64,000 nucleotides of DNA, taken from assembly GCF_024172125.1 (NCBI RefSeq), contig NZ_JAMZEA010000006.1, positions 682,001 through 746,000 of the forward strand, given 5' to 3'. Position numbers and translations under genes: made by a program. Numbering within the stretch: position 1 is the first letter of the stretch; the number at the start of each line of letters is the position of its first letter. Of the stretch, positions 1-9,719 are shown piece after piece. The DNA comes from Actinomadura rupiterrae (GTDB lineage: Bacteria > Actinomycetota > Actinomycetes > Streptosporangiales > Streptosporangiaceae). The notes below the pieces were generated by a model. It did no database searches. It was not told the DNA's origin and saw nothing but the letters and a program-made list of their open reading frames with translations.

Positions 1-2
1 AC

Positions 3-494
3 ACGATCTCCTCGCTGCCCGGCCATGGAGATGGCACCACCTCGTCAGGGTTCGCCGGCCTCTGGCCGACACCGCACGAGGGCAGCCCGCGCACCGCGCG
101 GACGATCCTGCCCGCCGACCCGACCGCACCCCGCGCGGCCCGCGCGTTCGCCTGCGAGACGGTCGCCGGCTGGGGCCTGCCCGGGGACGCCTCCGACGTC
201 CTGGTGGCGGTCTCCGAGCTCGTGACCAACGCGCTCCGCCACGGCATGGAGACATCCGTAAATCAGGTTCAGTCTCGTCCGATACAGCTGGTCCTGCTCG
301 GCCACCCGCGCCGCCTGGTCATCACGGTGACCGACCCGGGCGGCAGCAGGCCCGCCGTCGCGCGCGCCGAGGACGCCTTCAGCGAGGACGGCCGCGGTCT
401 CCTCGTCGTCGCCGGAGTCAGCGACGCTTGGGGCTGGGCCCCGCTCAGCACGGGCGGCAAGGCCGTCTGGGCCGCCTTCGACCTGACCTCCTGA
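3..494 (+). CDS. ATP-binding protein of the anti-sigma/HATPase_c type, 5' end outside window
   Basis: The frame is open from the window edge to a TGA. The visible 163 residues carry the N-box VSELVTNALRHG and a G-box-like GRGLLVVAGVSDAWG, which are the ATP-binding elements of the RsbW/SpoIIAB-like GHKL kinases that are abundant in actinomycetes. These usually act as stand-alone anti-sigma factors or switch kinases in the cytosol. No DHp histidine domain or membrane segment is visible, so a full sensor kinase is unlikely. Family proteins are often about 140-160 residues, so little is probably missing. It converges on otsA. Confidence 0.8.
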   Translation, partial: TISSLPGHGDGTTSSGFAGLWPTPHEGSPRTARTILPADPTAPRAARAFACETVAGWGLPGDASDVLVAVSELVTNALRHGMETSVNQVQSRPIQLVLLGHPRRLVITVTDPGGSRPAVARAEDAFSEDGRGLLVVAGVSDAWGWAPLSTGGKAVWAAFDLTS

Positions 495-851
495 ACCCCG
501 GAACGGACCGCACCGAAACGCTGACCGCCCGGACCACACCTCCCGGTCCCGTGGCCTGACAAGGACGTGCCCTCCCCTACCCGGACGGCACGTCCCAAAC
601 AAGCGGCAGCTCAACGAGTAAGCCCCGAGTCAGACCAGTCAACCCCGCCCACCCCGAGTCAACCCCACCCACCGCACAAGACCTCTCGCTGCACGCGGAC
701 GTGCTTGCGCGCGCCCCTGCACGCGGACTGCCCGGCGCGCGGATGGCTCGGCGCCCGGTCGGGCTTGTGTACGGACAGCCCTGCGCGCGGGCGGGCTTGC
801 GCGCGTGCAGAAGGCCTGGCACCTGCGGAGGGTCGGCGCGACGGGTGGGGG
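495..851. other. convergent intergenic spacer, degenerate GC-rich repeats
   Basis: This gap lies between the ends of the ATP-binding protein and otsA. From about 680 to 830 there are loose repeats built on GCGCGC and CACGCGGAC. Reading frames across it have no recognisable protein character. I see no RNA gene. It resembles, in weaker form, the clearer repeat arrays further along the window. Confidence 0.5.
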
Positions 852-2270
<1,419 letters not shown>

Positions 2271-2299
2271 CCCAGGACCCTGCCTTTCCAGCGATGCGT

Positions 2300-2335
2300 G
2301 TGCGTGATCAACTGAGCGTGCGTGATCGACTGAGC
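2300..2335. repeat. 18-bp direct repeat, two tandem copies
   Basis: GTGCGTGATCAACTGAGC is followed directly by a copy with a single mismatch (A to G). The pair lies 30-65 bp before the otsA start, so it could be a paired regulator-binding site for otsA. A 10-bp palindrome GATCATGATC lies just upstream at 2364-2373. Confidence 0.6.
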
Positions 2336-2427
2336 CCTACCCGCCCCAGCGCGGGCCACGCGGGATCATGATCACGAGATCGCATCATACGGGGCGCGAC
2401 CTGGCCGTTCTTCGCAGGACACGACAA

Positions 2428-2466
2428 GAGCCCGGATCCGCGTCCCCGCTCACCGGATCCGGGCTC
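2428..2466 (-). terminator. hairpin, probable terminator of the DoxX gene
   Basis: A perfect 13-bp stem (GAGCCCGGATCCG with CGGATCCGGGCTC) encloses a 13-nt loop. A second GC-rich hairpin follows at about 2476-2506. Together they separate the leftward doxX-like gene from otsA. There is no long T-tract, which is common in high-GC actinomycetes. Confidence 0.65.
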
Positions 2467-2634
2467 ATTTCCGGTCGGTCCCGCCGGGCCTTTCGGCCGG
2501 GGACCGTCGGCGCGCTTTCGGTCGGGTCCCGTCCGCGGGCGCCCGCACACGCCCTCGGACGGGTCGGGGCCTCGGCCTCCGTCGCCGTCGGCTCAGGTTC
2601 GGAGCTGACTCGGCGGCTTCGGCCCCTGGCCGGA

Positions 2635-3099
2635 TCAGACTCCGACCGCGCGCCGGCCGTCGGCGGCCTGCTCCCTCCTCAGGCCGCCGCCGAGCAGCGC
2701 GTCCAGCGAGACGCGCCCCGGGCCGGCGAAAGCGACGAGCAAGGACAGGACGGCCAGGACGAGCACGTACTCGTAGCCGCCCTTGTCGGAGAAGAAGCCG
2801 TGGTCGGCGTGGGCGAACCAGAGCGCGCCCGCCATGTCGCCGAACAGCAGCAGGCCGACGAGCGGGGTCAGGACGCCGACGATGAGCAGCACGCCGCCCG
2901 CCAGCTCCACCCAGGTGGCGTAGCTCGCGGCGAGGCCGGGCAGCGGGATGCCCATGCCGTCGAACATCTTGGTGACGGTGGCGTGGCCGTACTTGTGGAA
3001 CTTCTGCCAGCCGTGCGCGACGAACACCACGCCGAGCACGAGGCGGCCGAGCAGCAGCGCGGCGTCGGTCAGCGCGGGGAATCTTCGGGACAGGTACAC
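2635..3099 (-). CDS. DoxX family membrane protein
   Basis: A 154-residue integral membrane protein with four predicted hydrophobic helices, the DoxX pattern LGRLVLGVVFVAHGWQKF at the N-terminus and PLVGLLLFGDMAGALWFAH in the centre. DoxX proteins are linked to redox, thiosulfate or membrane stress functions, but the biochemical role is poorly defined. Start is GTG with AAGGAG six bases upstream. It is divergent from a MarR regulator across two palindromic operators, which makes it that regulator's likely target. Confidence 0.85.
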   Translation of the reverse strand: MYLSRRFPALTDAALLLGRLVLGVVFVAHGWQKFHKYGHATVTKMFDGMGIPLPGLAASYATWVELAGGVLLIVGVLTPLVGLLLFGDMAGALWFAHADHGFFSDKGGYEYVLVLAVLSLLVAFAGPGRVSLDALLGGGLRREQAADGRRAVGV

Positions 3100-3144
3100 G
3101 GGGAGCTCCTTCGCGGGGTCGTGCGGGGAAACCTGGCGGGGGAC

Positions 3145-3182
3145 GAACGACGGATCGTTCAGAGGCGAACGACAGATCGTTC
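3145..3182. promoter_or_regulatory. two palindromic operators between doxX-like gene and marR
   Basis: Two copies of GAACGA-N4-TCGTTC occupy 3145-3160 and 3167-3182, with starts exactly 22 bp apart, about two helical turns. Two bound dimers would therefore sit on the same face of the DNA. The sites lie in the doxX leader/promoter region, so the divergent MarR protein is the obvious candidate ligand (inference). Confidence 0.75.
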
Positions 3183-3242
3183 AAAACTGTACTAACACCG
3201 TTGGCGGGATGATTCAAATCTGAACCGAATAGAATCGGATTC

Positions 3243-3767
3243 ATGTTCCACCCCGACCGTCCCGACCGTCCCGGCCAGCCGGGCGCCGCCGCTCTCGACC
3301 GGACCGAGGGCAGCGGCCCTCTCGAACCCGCCGAACTACGTGCCTGGAAAGGATTCCTCGCCGCGTCGCACCTGCTGGAGCAGGAGATCGAGCGGCAGCT
3401 CAAGGCGGACGGCGAGCTGTCCCACGCCGACTTCGAGATCCTGGTCACGCTGCGCGGCGCGGACGACCGGCGGCTGCGGATGACCGAGCTGGCGCGCCGC
3501 GCGATGGTCTCCAAGAGCCGGCTGACCTACCAGGTCACGCAGCTGGAGCAGCGCGGCCTGGTGCGCCGGACGCCCTGCCCGAGCGACCGGCGCGCCGTCT
3601 GGGCCCAGCTCACCGGCGAGGGCGAGGAGCGGCTCGCGCGGGTCCGGCCGGGGCACCGGCGGGTCGTCCGGGAGCACCTGATCGGCCTTCTTTCCGACGA
3701 GGAGCTGGACGTCCTCGGGACGGCGCTCACCCGGGTCGCCGACAGGCTCCGCGAGTCCGGCGGCTGA
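3243..3767 (+). CDS. MarR family transcriptional regulator
   Basis: A 174-residue winged-helix regulator. The core from about residue 35 shows LRGADDRRLRMTELARRAMVSKSRLTYQVTQLEQRGLVRR, the MarR recognition helix and wing (shown here as adjoining segments LRMTELARRAMVSKSRL and TYQVTQLEQRGLVRR). The start ATG has no Shine-Dalgarno site. Instead TAGAAT lies seven bases before it at 3230-3235 and GAATCGGATTC, a palindrome, abuts the ATG, so a leaderless and possibly autoregulated transcript is likely. It probably controls the divergent DoxX gene. The signal it senses is unknown. Confidence 0.88.
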   Translation: MFHPDRPDRPGQPGAAALDRTEGSGPLEPAELRAWKGFLAASHLLEQEIERQLKADGELSHADFEILVTLRGADDRRLRMTELARRAMVSKSRLTYQVTQLEQRGLVRRTPCPSDRRAVWAQLTGEGEERLARVRPGHRRVVREHLIGLLSDEELDVLGTALTRVADRLRESGG

Positions 3768-3812
3768 CGCCGAACAGAACTCTCTTTTCGCTCGAACGGG
3801 AACGTTCCGCCC

Positions 3813-3833
3813 CGTCCACGGTGTCGGTGGACG
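3813..3833. terminator. hairpin between convergent genes
   Basis: CGTCCAC and GTGGACG form a 7-bp stem around a 7-nt loop between the ends of marR and the YbaK-like gene. A palindrome GGAACGTTCC precedes it at 3799-3808. It is placed to serve as a shared bidirectional terminator. Confidence 0.5.
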
Positions 3834-3837
3834 TCCC

Positions 3838-4356
3838 TTACTGCGCCAGCGAGATGACCTCGGCGCCCGGCAGCGCGGCGAGGGACTTGCCGGGGACGAG
3901 GATCTTCGAGCCGCGCACTCCCCCGCCGATCACGACCTCGGCGGCGTCGGCGACCGCCGCGTCCACCAGGACGGGCCAGTCGGAGGGCAGGCCGATCGGG
4001 GTGATCCCGCCGTACTCCATGCCGGTCAGGGACGTCGCCTCGGCCATCGGCGCGAAGGACGCCTTGCGCGCGCCCAGGTGCTTGCGGACGACGCCGTTCA
4101 CGTCCGCCCGGTCGGTCGCCAGGATCATGCACGCCGCGTAGCCCACCTCGCCGCCGCGCTTGGCCGCCACGACCACGCAGTTCGCGCTGATCTCCAGCGG
4201 CACGCCGTAGCGCTCGCAGAACGCGGCGGTGTCGGCCAGTTCCGGGTCGATCTCGGCGACCCGCGCGCCCGGCACGTCCGCGACGGCCGCCGCGACGGGC
4301 CCGGCCAGCAGGTCGGGCCGCTCGGTCGCCGGAACCCAGTCGAGCCTGTCCGTCAT
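3838..4356 (-). CDS. YbaK/aminoacyl-tRNA deacylase domain protein
   Basis: The 172 residues form a single YbaK/ProX-type domain: CVVVAAKRGGEVGYAACM, ASFAPMAEATSLTGMEYGGI and the C-terminal VVIGGGVRGSKILVPGK. Relatives hydrolyse mischarged tRNAs such as Cys-tRNAPro or Ala-tRNAPro in trans. I chose the ATG preceded by GGAGGAG at six bases rather than a longer upstream start, which lacks a ribosome site. The specific substrate cannot be read from the sequence. It is a single gene upstream-flanked by the response regulator. Confidence 0.82.
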   Translation of the reverse strand: MTDRLDWVPATERPDLLAGPVAAAVADVPGARVAEIDPELADTAAFCERYGVPLEISANCVVVAAKRGGEVGYAACMILATDRADVNGVVRKHLGARKASFAPMAEATSLTGMEYGGITPIGLPSDWPVLVDAAVADAAEVVIGGGVRGSKILVPGKSLAALPGAEVISLAQ

Positions 4357-4441
4357 GCGATCTCCTCCGTCGTCGGTCTGTGCGGGGGCGTTCAATGGTG
4401 CGCCGGTCGCCAACCTGCCATGATCCGCGGCCGTCCGGGGG

Positions 4442-5092
4442 TCAGGCCCCGAGGTAGCGCAGGACGGCCAGGACGCGGCGGCTGTACCCGGACGACTCCC
4501 CCAGCCCCAGCTTGCCGAAGATCGCGTTGGCGTGCTTCTCGACGGCGCTCTGCGACACGTGCAGGCGTCCGGCGATCGTGGCGTTGGAGAGGCCCTCGGC
4601 CATCGCGGCCAGGACGTCCCGCTCGCGCGGGGTGAGCGCGGCGAGGGGGTCGGCGCGCTCGCGGTCCGCGCCCGCGAGCAGCCGCCGGACGACCTCCGGG
4701 TCGAACGCCGCGCCGCCCGCGTGCACCCGGTCGAGCGCGTCGAGGAACTCGTCCACCTGCGCGACCCGGTCCTTCAGCAGGTAGCCGACGCCGTTCGCGC
4801 TGGACGTCAGCAGCTCGGTCGCGAACCGCCGCTCCACGTACTGCGACAGGACGAGCACTCCCACTTCGGGACGTGTCCGGCGCAGTTCCAGCGCGGCGCG
4901 GAGGCCCTCGTCGGTGTGCGTGGGCGGCATCCGGACGTCCACGACGACCACATCGGGTGGGTTTGCTTCGACGGCTTCGAGGAGGGCTTCGGCGTCGCCG
5001 ACCGCCGCGACGACCTCATGCCCCTCCTCGGCGAGCAGCCTGACCAGGCCCTCGCGGAGCAGCGCGGAATCCTCCGCCAGCATCACCCGCAC
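4442..5092 (-). CDS. NarL/LuxR family response regulator
   Basis: A 216-residue two-domain regulator. The receiver domain has the acidic pair ED at 7-8, phosphoacceptor D52 in VVVVDVRMP and the lysine of YLLKDR. The C-terminal LuxR helix-turn-helix reads LTPRERDVLAAMAEGLSNATIAGRL as two contiguous blocks. I chose GTG at 5092, with GAAGGGG just upstream; it lies about 20 bp after the kinase stop. It is the partner of the adjacent HisKA_3 kinase. Its target genes are unknown; the DedA gene in the same operon is a candidate. Confidence 0.9.
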   Translation of the reverse strand: MRVMLAEDSALLREGLVRLLAEEGHEVVAAVGDAEALLEAVEANPPDVVVVDVRMPPTHTDEGLRAALELRRTRPEVGVLVLSQYVERRFATELLTSSANGVGYLLKDRVAQVDEFLDALDRVHAGGAAFDPEVVRRLLAGADRERADPLAALTPRERDVLAAMAEGLSNATIAGRLHVSQSAVEKHANAIFGKLGLGESSGYSRRVLAVLRYLGA

Positions 5093-5111
5093 CGGAACCC
5101 CTTCGACGCCG

Positions 5112-6389
5112 TCACCCGCATGGCAGCTCGGCGGTGATCTCGGTGGGGCCGCCAGGCGGGCTGAGCACGGTGACCGTGCCGTCCAGGGCCTCCGCGCGGC
5201 GGGCGAGACCGCGCAGCCCGCCGCCGGACGGGTCGGCGCCGCCGGTTCCGTCATCGATGATCGTCACCGACAGGATTCTGCCGTGCCGCGCGACCCGGAC
5301 CGACACGCGCGTCGCGCCGGAATGCTTCGCCGCGTTCGTCACCGCCTCGCAGACCACGAAGTACGCGGCCGTCTCGACCTCGCGGGGCGGACGGTCCGGG
5401 CCGTCCAGCCGGACGTCGAGGTCGACCGGCAGCGGCGCGCGTTCGGCGACCGCCTCCAGCGCCGCGCCGAGCCCCTCGGAGTCGAGCGCGGACGGGAACA
5501 CCCGCCAGGACGTCTCCCGCAGGTCCGCGAGCGCGAGACGGGACGCGTCGTGCGCCTGTTCCAGCAGGTCACGGGCGCGGTCAGGGTCGTCCGCGCGGCG
5601 CGCCCGGCCGATCAGCATGCCGAGCGCGACGAGCCGCTGCTGGACGCCGTCGTGCAGGTCGCGCTCGATGCGGCGGCGCTCGTCGTCCACGGCGGCGACG
5701 ACCTCGGCGCGGCTCGCCGCCAGCTCCTCGACGCGTCGGCGGTAGACCTCCAGGGGGTCCGGGCCGAGGAACCTCGCCGCGATCCGGCGCTCCATCGCCG
5801 CGACGCCGACCAGGCCCTGCGCGGCGAGGAACGCCAGCACCGCCCCGGCGACCGCGAAGTAGGCGACGATCACCGGCGAGGGCGGGATGGCGTCCAGGTT
5901 CTCCCTGGTGATCCACCATCCGACGGCCAGGCGCGCCCCGGTCACGACTCCGAGCCCGCACAGCCCGAGGATCACGCCGCCGAGCAGACCGACCGGTGCC
6001 CGCGCGAGCAGGTAGCCCGCCGCGCGGCGCCGGTCGATGGTGATCGCAGGAATTTCCGCGTTGAAGAAGGCGCCGATGCGGCGCCGCTCCAGGTCAGCGC
6101 CCGCCCTGGCGGCGCGCTCGTCCAGCAGCGCCGGCGCCAGGACCAGCGTCAGGACGCCCGTCACGGCCCCGAGCACCAGCCCAGCAACGCCACGCACCAA
6201 AACCCGCCCCGCCGCTCGCCCTGGCCCTCGTCCCGAAGCGGCCTCTGACGCTCGCCCTGAAGCGGGCCCTGACGCTCTTCCCGAAGGGGACCCCGGCGCT
6301 CGTCCCGAAGCGGACCCCGGCCCGGGTTCCGCTGGCCGTGCCGACGCTTGTTCGGCCATGGCTCGCGCCGGGGCTCGTTCGGCTGTCAC
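5112..6389 (-). CDS. sensor histidine kinase, HisKA_3 type
   Basis: The 425-residue protein has an N-terminal low-complexity Gly/Ser/Arg/Ala segment, about three hydrophobic stretches, the H-box ERDLHDGVQQRLVALG with phosphorylated H246, an N-box CEAVTNAAKHSG and a G-box GGGLRGLARRAEALDG. It is a NarX/LiaS/DesK-type kinase that would phosphorylate the adjacent NarL-family regulator. The start chosen is GTG at 6389 with GGAAGG seven bases upstream, 16 bp after the DedA stop. The N-terminal repeat (about PSGRASGPASGRASEAASGR) is not typical of the family and derives from imperfect DNA repeats. Confidence 0.9.
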   Translation of the reverse strand: MTAERAPARAMAEQASARPAEPGPGSASGRAPGSPSGRASGPASGRASEAASGRGPGRAAGRVLVRGVAGLVLGAVTGVLTLVLAPALLDERAARAGADLERRRIGAFFNAEIPAITIDRRRAAGYLLARAPVGLLGGVILGLCGLGVVTGARLAVGWWITRENLDAIPPSPVIVAYFAVAGAVLAFLAAQGLVGVAAMERRIAARFLGPDPLEVYRRRVEELAASRAEVVAAVDDERRRIERDLHDGVQQRLVALGMLIGRARRADDPDRARDLLEQAHDASRLALADLRETSWRVFPSALDSEGLGAALEAVAERAPLPVDLDVRLDGPDRPPREVETAAYFVVCEAVTNAAKHSGATRVSVRVARHGRILSVTIIDDGTGGADPSGGGLRGLARRAEALDGTVTVLSPPGGPTEITAELPCG

Positions 6390-6405
6390 TCGTTCGCCTT
6401 CCGGG

Positions 6406-7209
6406 TCAGCGTCGATGCCTTGGGGGCGGGAAGTCGTGGTTTCCGGTCCGGCCGGATCGTCCCTGCGGCCCATGGTCGTGGTAGTCGTAGCGGCCGAGGT
6501 CGGGGCGCGGGATGTCCGGCCTGGTGACCCCACTTGCGCCTGCGGATCTGCGGTTCTGCCGTCCCCGGATGATACGGACGGCCAGAAACACGACCATGGC
6601 CAGCACGACGACCGCCAGGACGGCCTTGGAGTAGACGCCCACGGAATCCTCGACGACATGCCAGTTGTCGCCGAGCCAGTATCCGGCCAGCACGAAAACG
6701 GTGTTCCACAGGGCGCTGCCGAGCGTGGTGAGCAGCAGGAACGGCCCGAGCGGCATCCGCTCCACCCCGGCCGGGACGGAGATCAGGCTGCGGAAGATCG
6801 GGATCATCCGGCCGAAGAACACCGCCTTCGCGCCGTGCCGGGCGAACCACGCCTCGGTGCGGTCCAGGTCGTCCAGCTTGACCAGCGGCAGCCAGGCCGC
6901 GACGGCCCGCACCCGGTCGCGGCCGATCGCGCCGCCGATGCCGTAGAGCGCCAGCGCTCCCACCACCGAGCCGAGCGTCGTCCAGATCAGCGCCGCGATC
7001 AGGCTCATCTCGCCGCGCGCCGCCGTGAACCCCGCCAGCGGCAGGATCACCTCGCTCGGCAGCGGCGGGAACAGGTTCTCCAGCGCGATCGCGATGCCCG
7101 CGCCGGGCGCGCCGAGGCGTTCCATCAGGTCCGTGGCCCAGCCGGTGACGCCCCCGGCGTCACCACCGCCGGCCGCCGCGACCACCGTCCATCCCGTCGT
7201 TTCCATCAT
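6406..7209 (-). CDS. DedA family membrane protein
   Basis: The 267-residue protein is a DedA/SNARE-associated family member with the signature ENLFPPLPSEVILPLAGF, the amphipathic FGRMIPIFRSLISVPAG and several membrane helices. DedA proteins act in membrane homeostasis and, in characterised members, in undecaprenyl-phosphate or phospholipid flipping. The start is one of two tandem ATGs. It is the first gene of an operon with the histidine kinase and response regulator, suggesting envelope-stress linkage (inference). The 45-residue C-terminal tail is polar and probably disordered. Confidence 0.88.
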   Translation of the reverse strand: MMETTGWTVVAAAGGGDAGGVTGWATDLMERLGAPGAGIAIALENLFPPLPSEVILPLAGFTAARGEMSLIAALIWTTLGSVVGALALYGIGGAIGRDRVRAVAAWLPLVKLDDLDRTEAWFARHGAKAVFFGRMIPIFRSLISVPAGVERMPLGPFLLLTTLGSALWNTVFVLAGYWLGDNWHVVEDSVGVYSKAVLAVVVLAMVVFLAVRIIRGRQNRRSAGASGVTRPDIPRPDLGRYDYHDHGPQGRSGRTGNHDFPPPRHRR

Positions 7210-7342
7210 GATCGCCACGCTATGGACAACGATTTCGGCCCACCATGAGGTCCACCGTCCCCTTTCGTCCGGTTCCCCGGAGCCCCCACCCTCCGGAAAA
7301 CCCCACCCCACCCCTCACCCCTCGGCAGGCCGCGCCGCCCCC

Positions 7343-7770
7343 GCACCAACCCTCGCCAGGACGCGCCCGCACCGCGCAAACCGCTCATCGACCTGCCTCG
7401 GCAGCACGTGACCACCCGCGCGACCGCTGCCAGTCAGGCAGCAGGACGAGACCCGACCACGCGGCCGCTGCGCGTCAACCCTCGGCAGGACACGACCGGA
7501 CGACGCGGCCAACGCCCATCAGGCCCCGACGAGACGGTGCTGCCACTACGCGTCAGGCACCGGCGGGAGGTGACCCGACTGCGTGGCCGCTGCCCGTCAA
7601 CCCTCGGCAGGCGCGCGGTCTGCGCGGCGGCTGCGCGTTAGGCGTCGGCGGGGCGGGACGGGGCTGCGCGGCGGCAGCGCGTCAACCCTCGACAGGGCGT
7701 GGCCGGACGGCGCTTGGCTGTGCGTTAGGCGTCGGCGGGGCGGGAGCGGAGGGCGCGGCGGCTCTGGGGC
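7343..7770. repeat. degenerate tandem array, about 42-44-bp units
   Basis: About ten units begin alternately with CAACCCTCGGCAGG or TAGGCGTCGGCGGGGCGGG and end in CGCGT. The last unit runs into the 3' end of the leftward gene: its stop codon (TTA on this strand at 7725-7727) is duplicated in the same context 87 bp away at 7638-7640. The array therefore looks like repeated copies of a gene terminus. Reading frames within it are not convincing genes. Confidence 0.7.
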
Positions 7771-8948
7771 AGCCGGTCCACGAACCGGCCGAGCCGTTCG
7801 GCGGTGCCTTGGAGCGGGCTGACCGTGGCGTTCAGGGTGTCGATCGCGTCCCGCATGTCGACGATCGACTCGGCGAGCGGCTTCAGGCCGTCCACCGTCT
7901 GGGCGAGCGGTCCCACGGTGTCGCTGAGCTGTTCGAGGACGGGCACGACGCGGCCCAGCTCGCGCAGGTCGTCCATGGCGGTGGCGAGTTCCTCCAGGAC
8001 GGGCGCGACGGCGGCGAGCCGTTCCAGGTCGGCAGCGACGGCCGGGATCTGCTCGGCGGCGTCGGCGAGGCGGCCCAGCTCGTCCGCCGCGACCCCGATC
8101 CGGTGCAGCTCGTGCGCGGCCTCGCCGATCGCCCGCAGGGACGAGGCGGACTCGGCGAGGGACTCCAGGCTGACCGCCGCGTCCGCCAGCCGCTCCAGCG
8201 AAGCGGCGAGTCCCGGCAGCACCGCGATCGCGTCCCCCAGCGAGCCGACCACGCGTCCGGTGGCGTTCGAGACCGTCAGCACTCCCCCGGCCACACGCCC
8301 ACCAACCAGCAGGACACGGGCGGCGCCAGCCCCCGCGATCTCGGCTGCACGCCCCGCCACACCTGCGGTCACCGCCTCGGACGCGCGACCCACCGTCCCG
8401 GCGGACGTGGCCGCGATCTCGACGGCGCGCCCTGCCACACCTGCGGTAGCGGACGAGCGCCCCACCGGCCCGGCGGACGTCGTCGCGATCTCGGCGGCAC
8501 GTCCGGCCGCACCCGCGGCCGCGCGGCCAGAGGCGCGGCCTGCCGTCCCAGCGGACGTGGCCGCGGGCTCGTCGGTGCGGCTGGCCGCACTCACGGTTGC
8601 GGTCTCGGACGCTCGGCCTGCCGGCCCGGTGGACGTCGTCGCGGTCTCGGCGGTGCGCTCGGCGGCACCCGCGCTCGTCGCCTCGGACTCGCGGCCCGCT
8701 GTCCCGGCGGGCGTGGTCGTGGTCTCAGCAGGGTGCCCTGCTGGCCCCTCGGGTGGGTGGTTTGCAGGGCTCAGGGCGCGGGCGGCGGTTGCGGTGCTGA
8801 GCTCGGCGGCGCGGAAGGCGAGGTCCGCGGCGGTGTCGGCGGACGCGGCGAGCGCGCCGGCGGCCCGGCGTGCCCCGCCGCGGACGATCCCGCTGATCAG
8901 GGGCAACGCGCCTCGCGAGGGCGCGGGCGGGCGCTGCGGACCCGGCAT
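7725..8948 (-). CDS. Ala/Thr-rich helical repeat protein, function unknown
   Basis: This 407-residue protein is not recognised. Residues of roughly 80-210 are repeats of the type AGRAAEIATTSAGPVGR, low in complexity. Residues of roughly 230-390 form long heptad-like helices such as SLERLADAAVSLESLAESA and LERLAAVAPVLEELATAM, resembling apolipoprotein- or phasin-like amphipathic helices. There is no signal peptide or clear membrane span. The start ATG has GGAGG five bases upstream, which supports translation. The 3' end merges with the DNA repeat array described above. A surface or granule-coating role is possible but unproven. Confidence 0.65.
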   Translation of the reverse strand: MPGPQRPPAPSRGALPLISGIVRGGARRAAGALAASADTAADLAFRAAELSTATAARALSPANHPPEGPAGHPAETTTTPAGTAGRESEATSAGAAERTAETATTSTGPAGRASETATVSAASRTDEPAATSAGTAGRASGRAAAGAAGRAAEIATTSAGPVGRSSATAGVAGRAVEIAATSAGTVGRASEAVTAGVAGRAAEIAGAGAARVLLVGGRVAGGVLTVSNATGRVVGSLGDAIAVLPGLAASLERLADAAVSLESLAESASSLRAIGEAAHELHRIGVAADELGRLADAAEQIPAVAADLERLAAVAPVLEELATAMDDLRELGRVVPVLEQLSDTVGPLAQTVDGLKPLAESIVDMRDAIDTLNATVSPLQGTAERLGRFVDRLPQSRRALRSRPADA

Positions 8949-9163
8949 GTGGCCTCCTCCGAACGATCTGCACTGATTGTGCCGTGTGGGGGGTTATGGA
9001 CCAAGACGTACGGGGTTTCGGACATCGGCCGCCCAAGATCGCATTTGAGGTGCCGAGGTGATCGACTTTTCCGATAACACTCTTTCCGATAGCGTTCGCT
9101 CGGCTTTGTGAGGTGAATTCATGATCCGACTTCCCCGCGGCACGATCATGAAAGGATTCCGCG

Positions 9164-9658
9164 ATGGTCTTGGCCGTGATCGTGATTGCCGGCCTGCTGG
9201 CGCTGCTGGCCTCGCTGCGGCGTGCCGCACCCCGCCCGCGCCCCTCCGCGGCGCCGGAGGAGTCGGCTCCGGAGGGACATCCGGAGTCCCTGACGGCCGA
9301 GCTGGAGCCGGGCGCCGAGGAGTACCTCGCCTGGCTCGCCGACCACCACTGGCCCGCCGACGACTACCTCGACCTGGAGCAGCAGTGGCGGCACGAGCTC
9401 GGCCTGCTCGACCTCACCGAGGTCCCGCACTGCCCGAGCTGCCTGCTCCGCCGCGAGGACGTGTGGCCCTGCCCGCGCTGCGGCGCGCTGCTGCACTCCT
9501 CCTGCGGCCACGGGATGCGCCGCCGCCCGGTGGCCCAGCCCTACCACGCGCTCGGCCTCGGCGACGAGCCCGAGGCGGTGATCGCCGAGTGGATCTGCAC
9601 GGGCTGCGCCTCGGTGGTGGGCCTCGATGTGGAGAACGACTCCGATCCCCTTTCCTGA
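9164..9658 (+). CDS. small membrane-anchored zinc-ribbon protein
   Basis: A 164-residue protein of unknown function. It has an N-terminal hydrophobic helix (LAVIVIAGLLALLASL), a conserved middle motif PESLTAELEPGAEEYLAWL followed by ADHHWPADDYL, and a C-terminal cysteine cluster (CPSC, CPRC, CGH, CTGC) that should bind zinc. The middle motif recurs in another small membrane protein at 13.7 kb that lacks the zinc region. Upstream at 9067-9091 are two copies of TTTCCGATA spaced 16 bp, possibly promoter elements. The start ATG has GAAAGGA nearby. Confidence 0.7.
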   Translation: MVLAVIVIAGLLALLASLRRAAPRPRPSAAPEESAPEGHPESLTAELEPGAEEYLAWLADHHWPADDYLDLEQQWRHELGLLDLTEVPHCPSCLLRREDVWPCPRCGALLHSSCGHGMRRRPVAQPYHALGLGDEPEAVIAEWICTGCASVVGLDVENDSDPLS

Positions 9659-9719
9659 ACGATCAATACGGGAAGGTAAAGAGTTAGCCAAGAACGGCCG
9701 TTTCGGCTTCTGGCGATCA

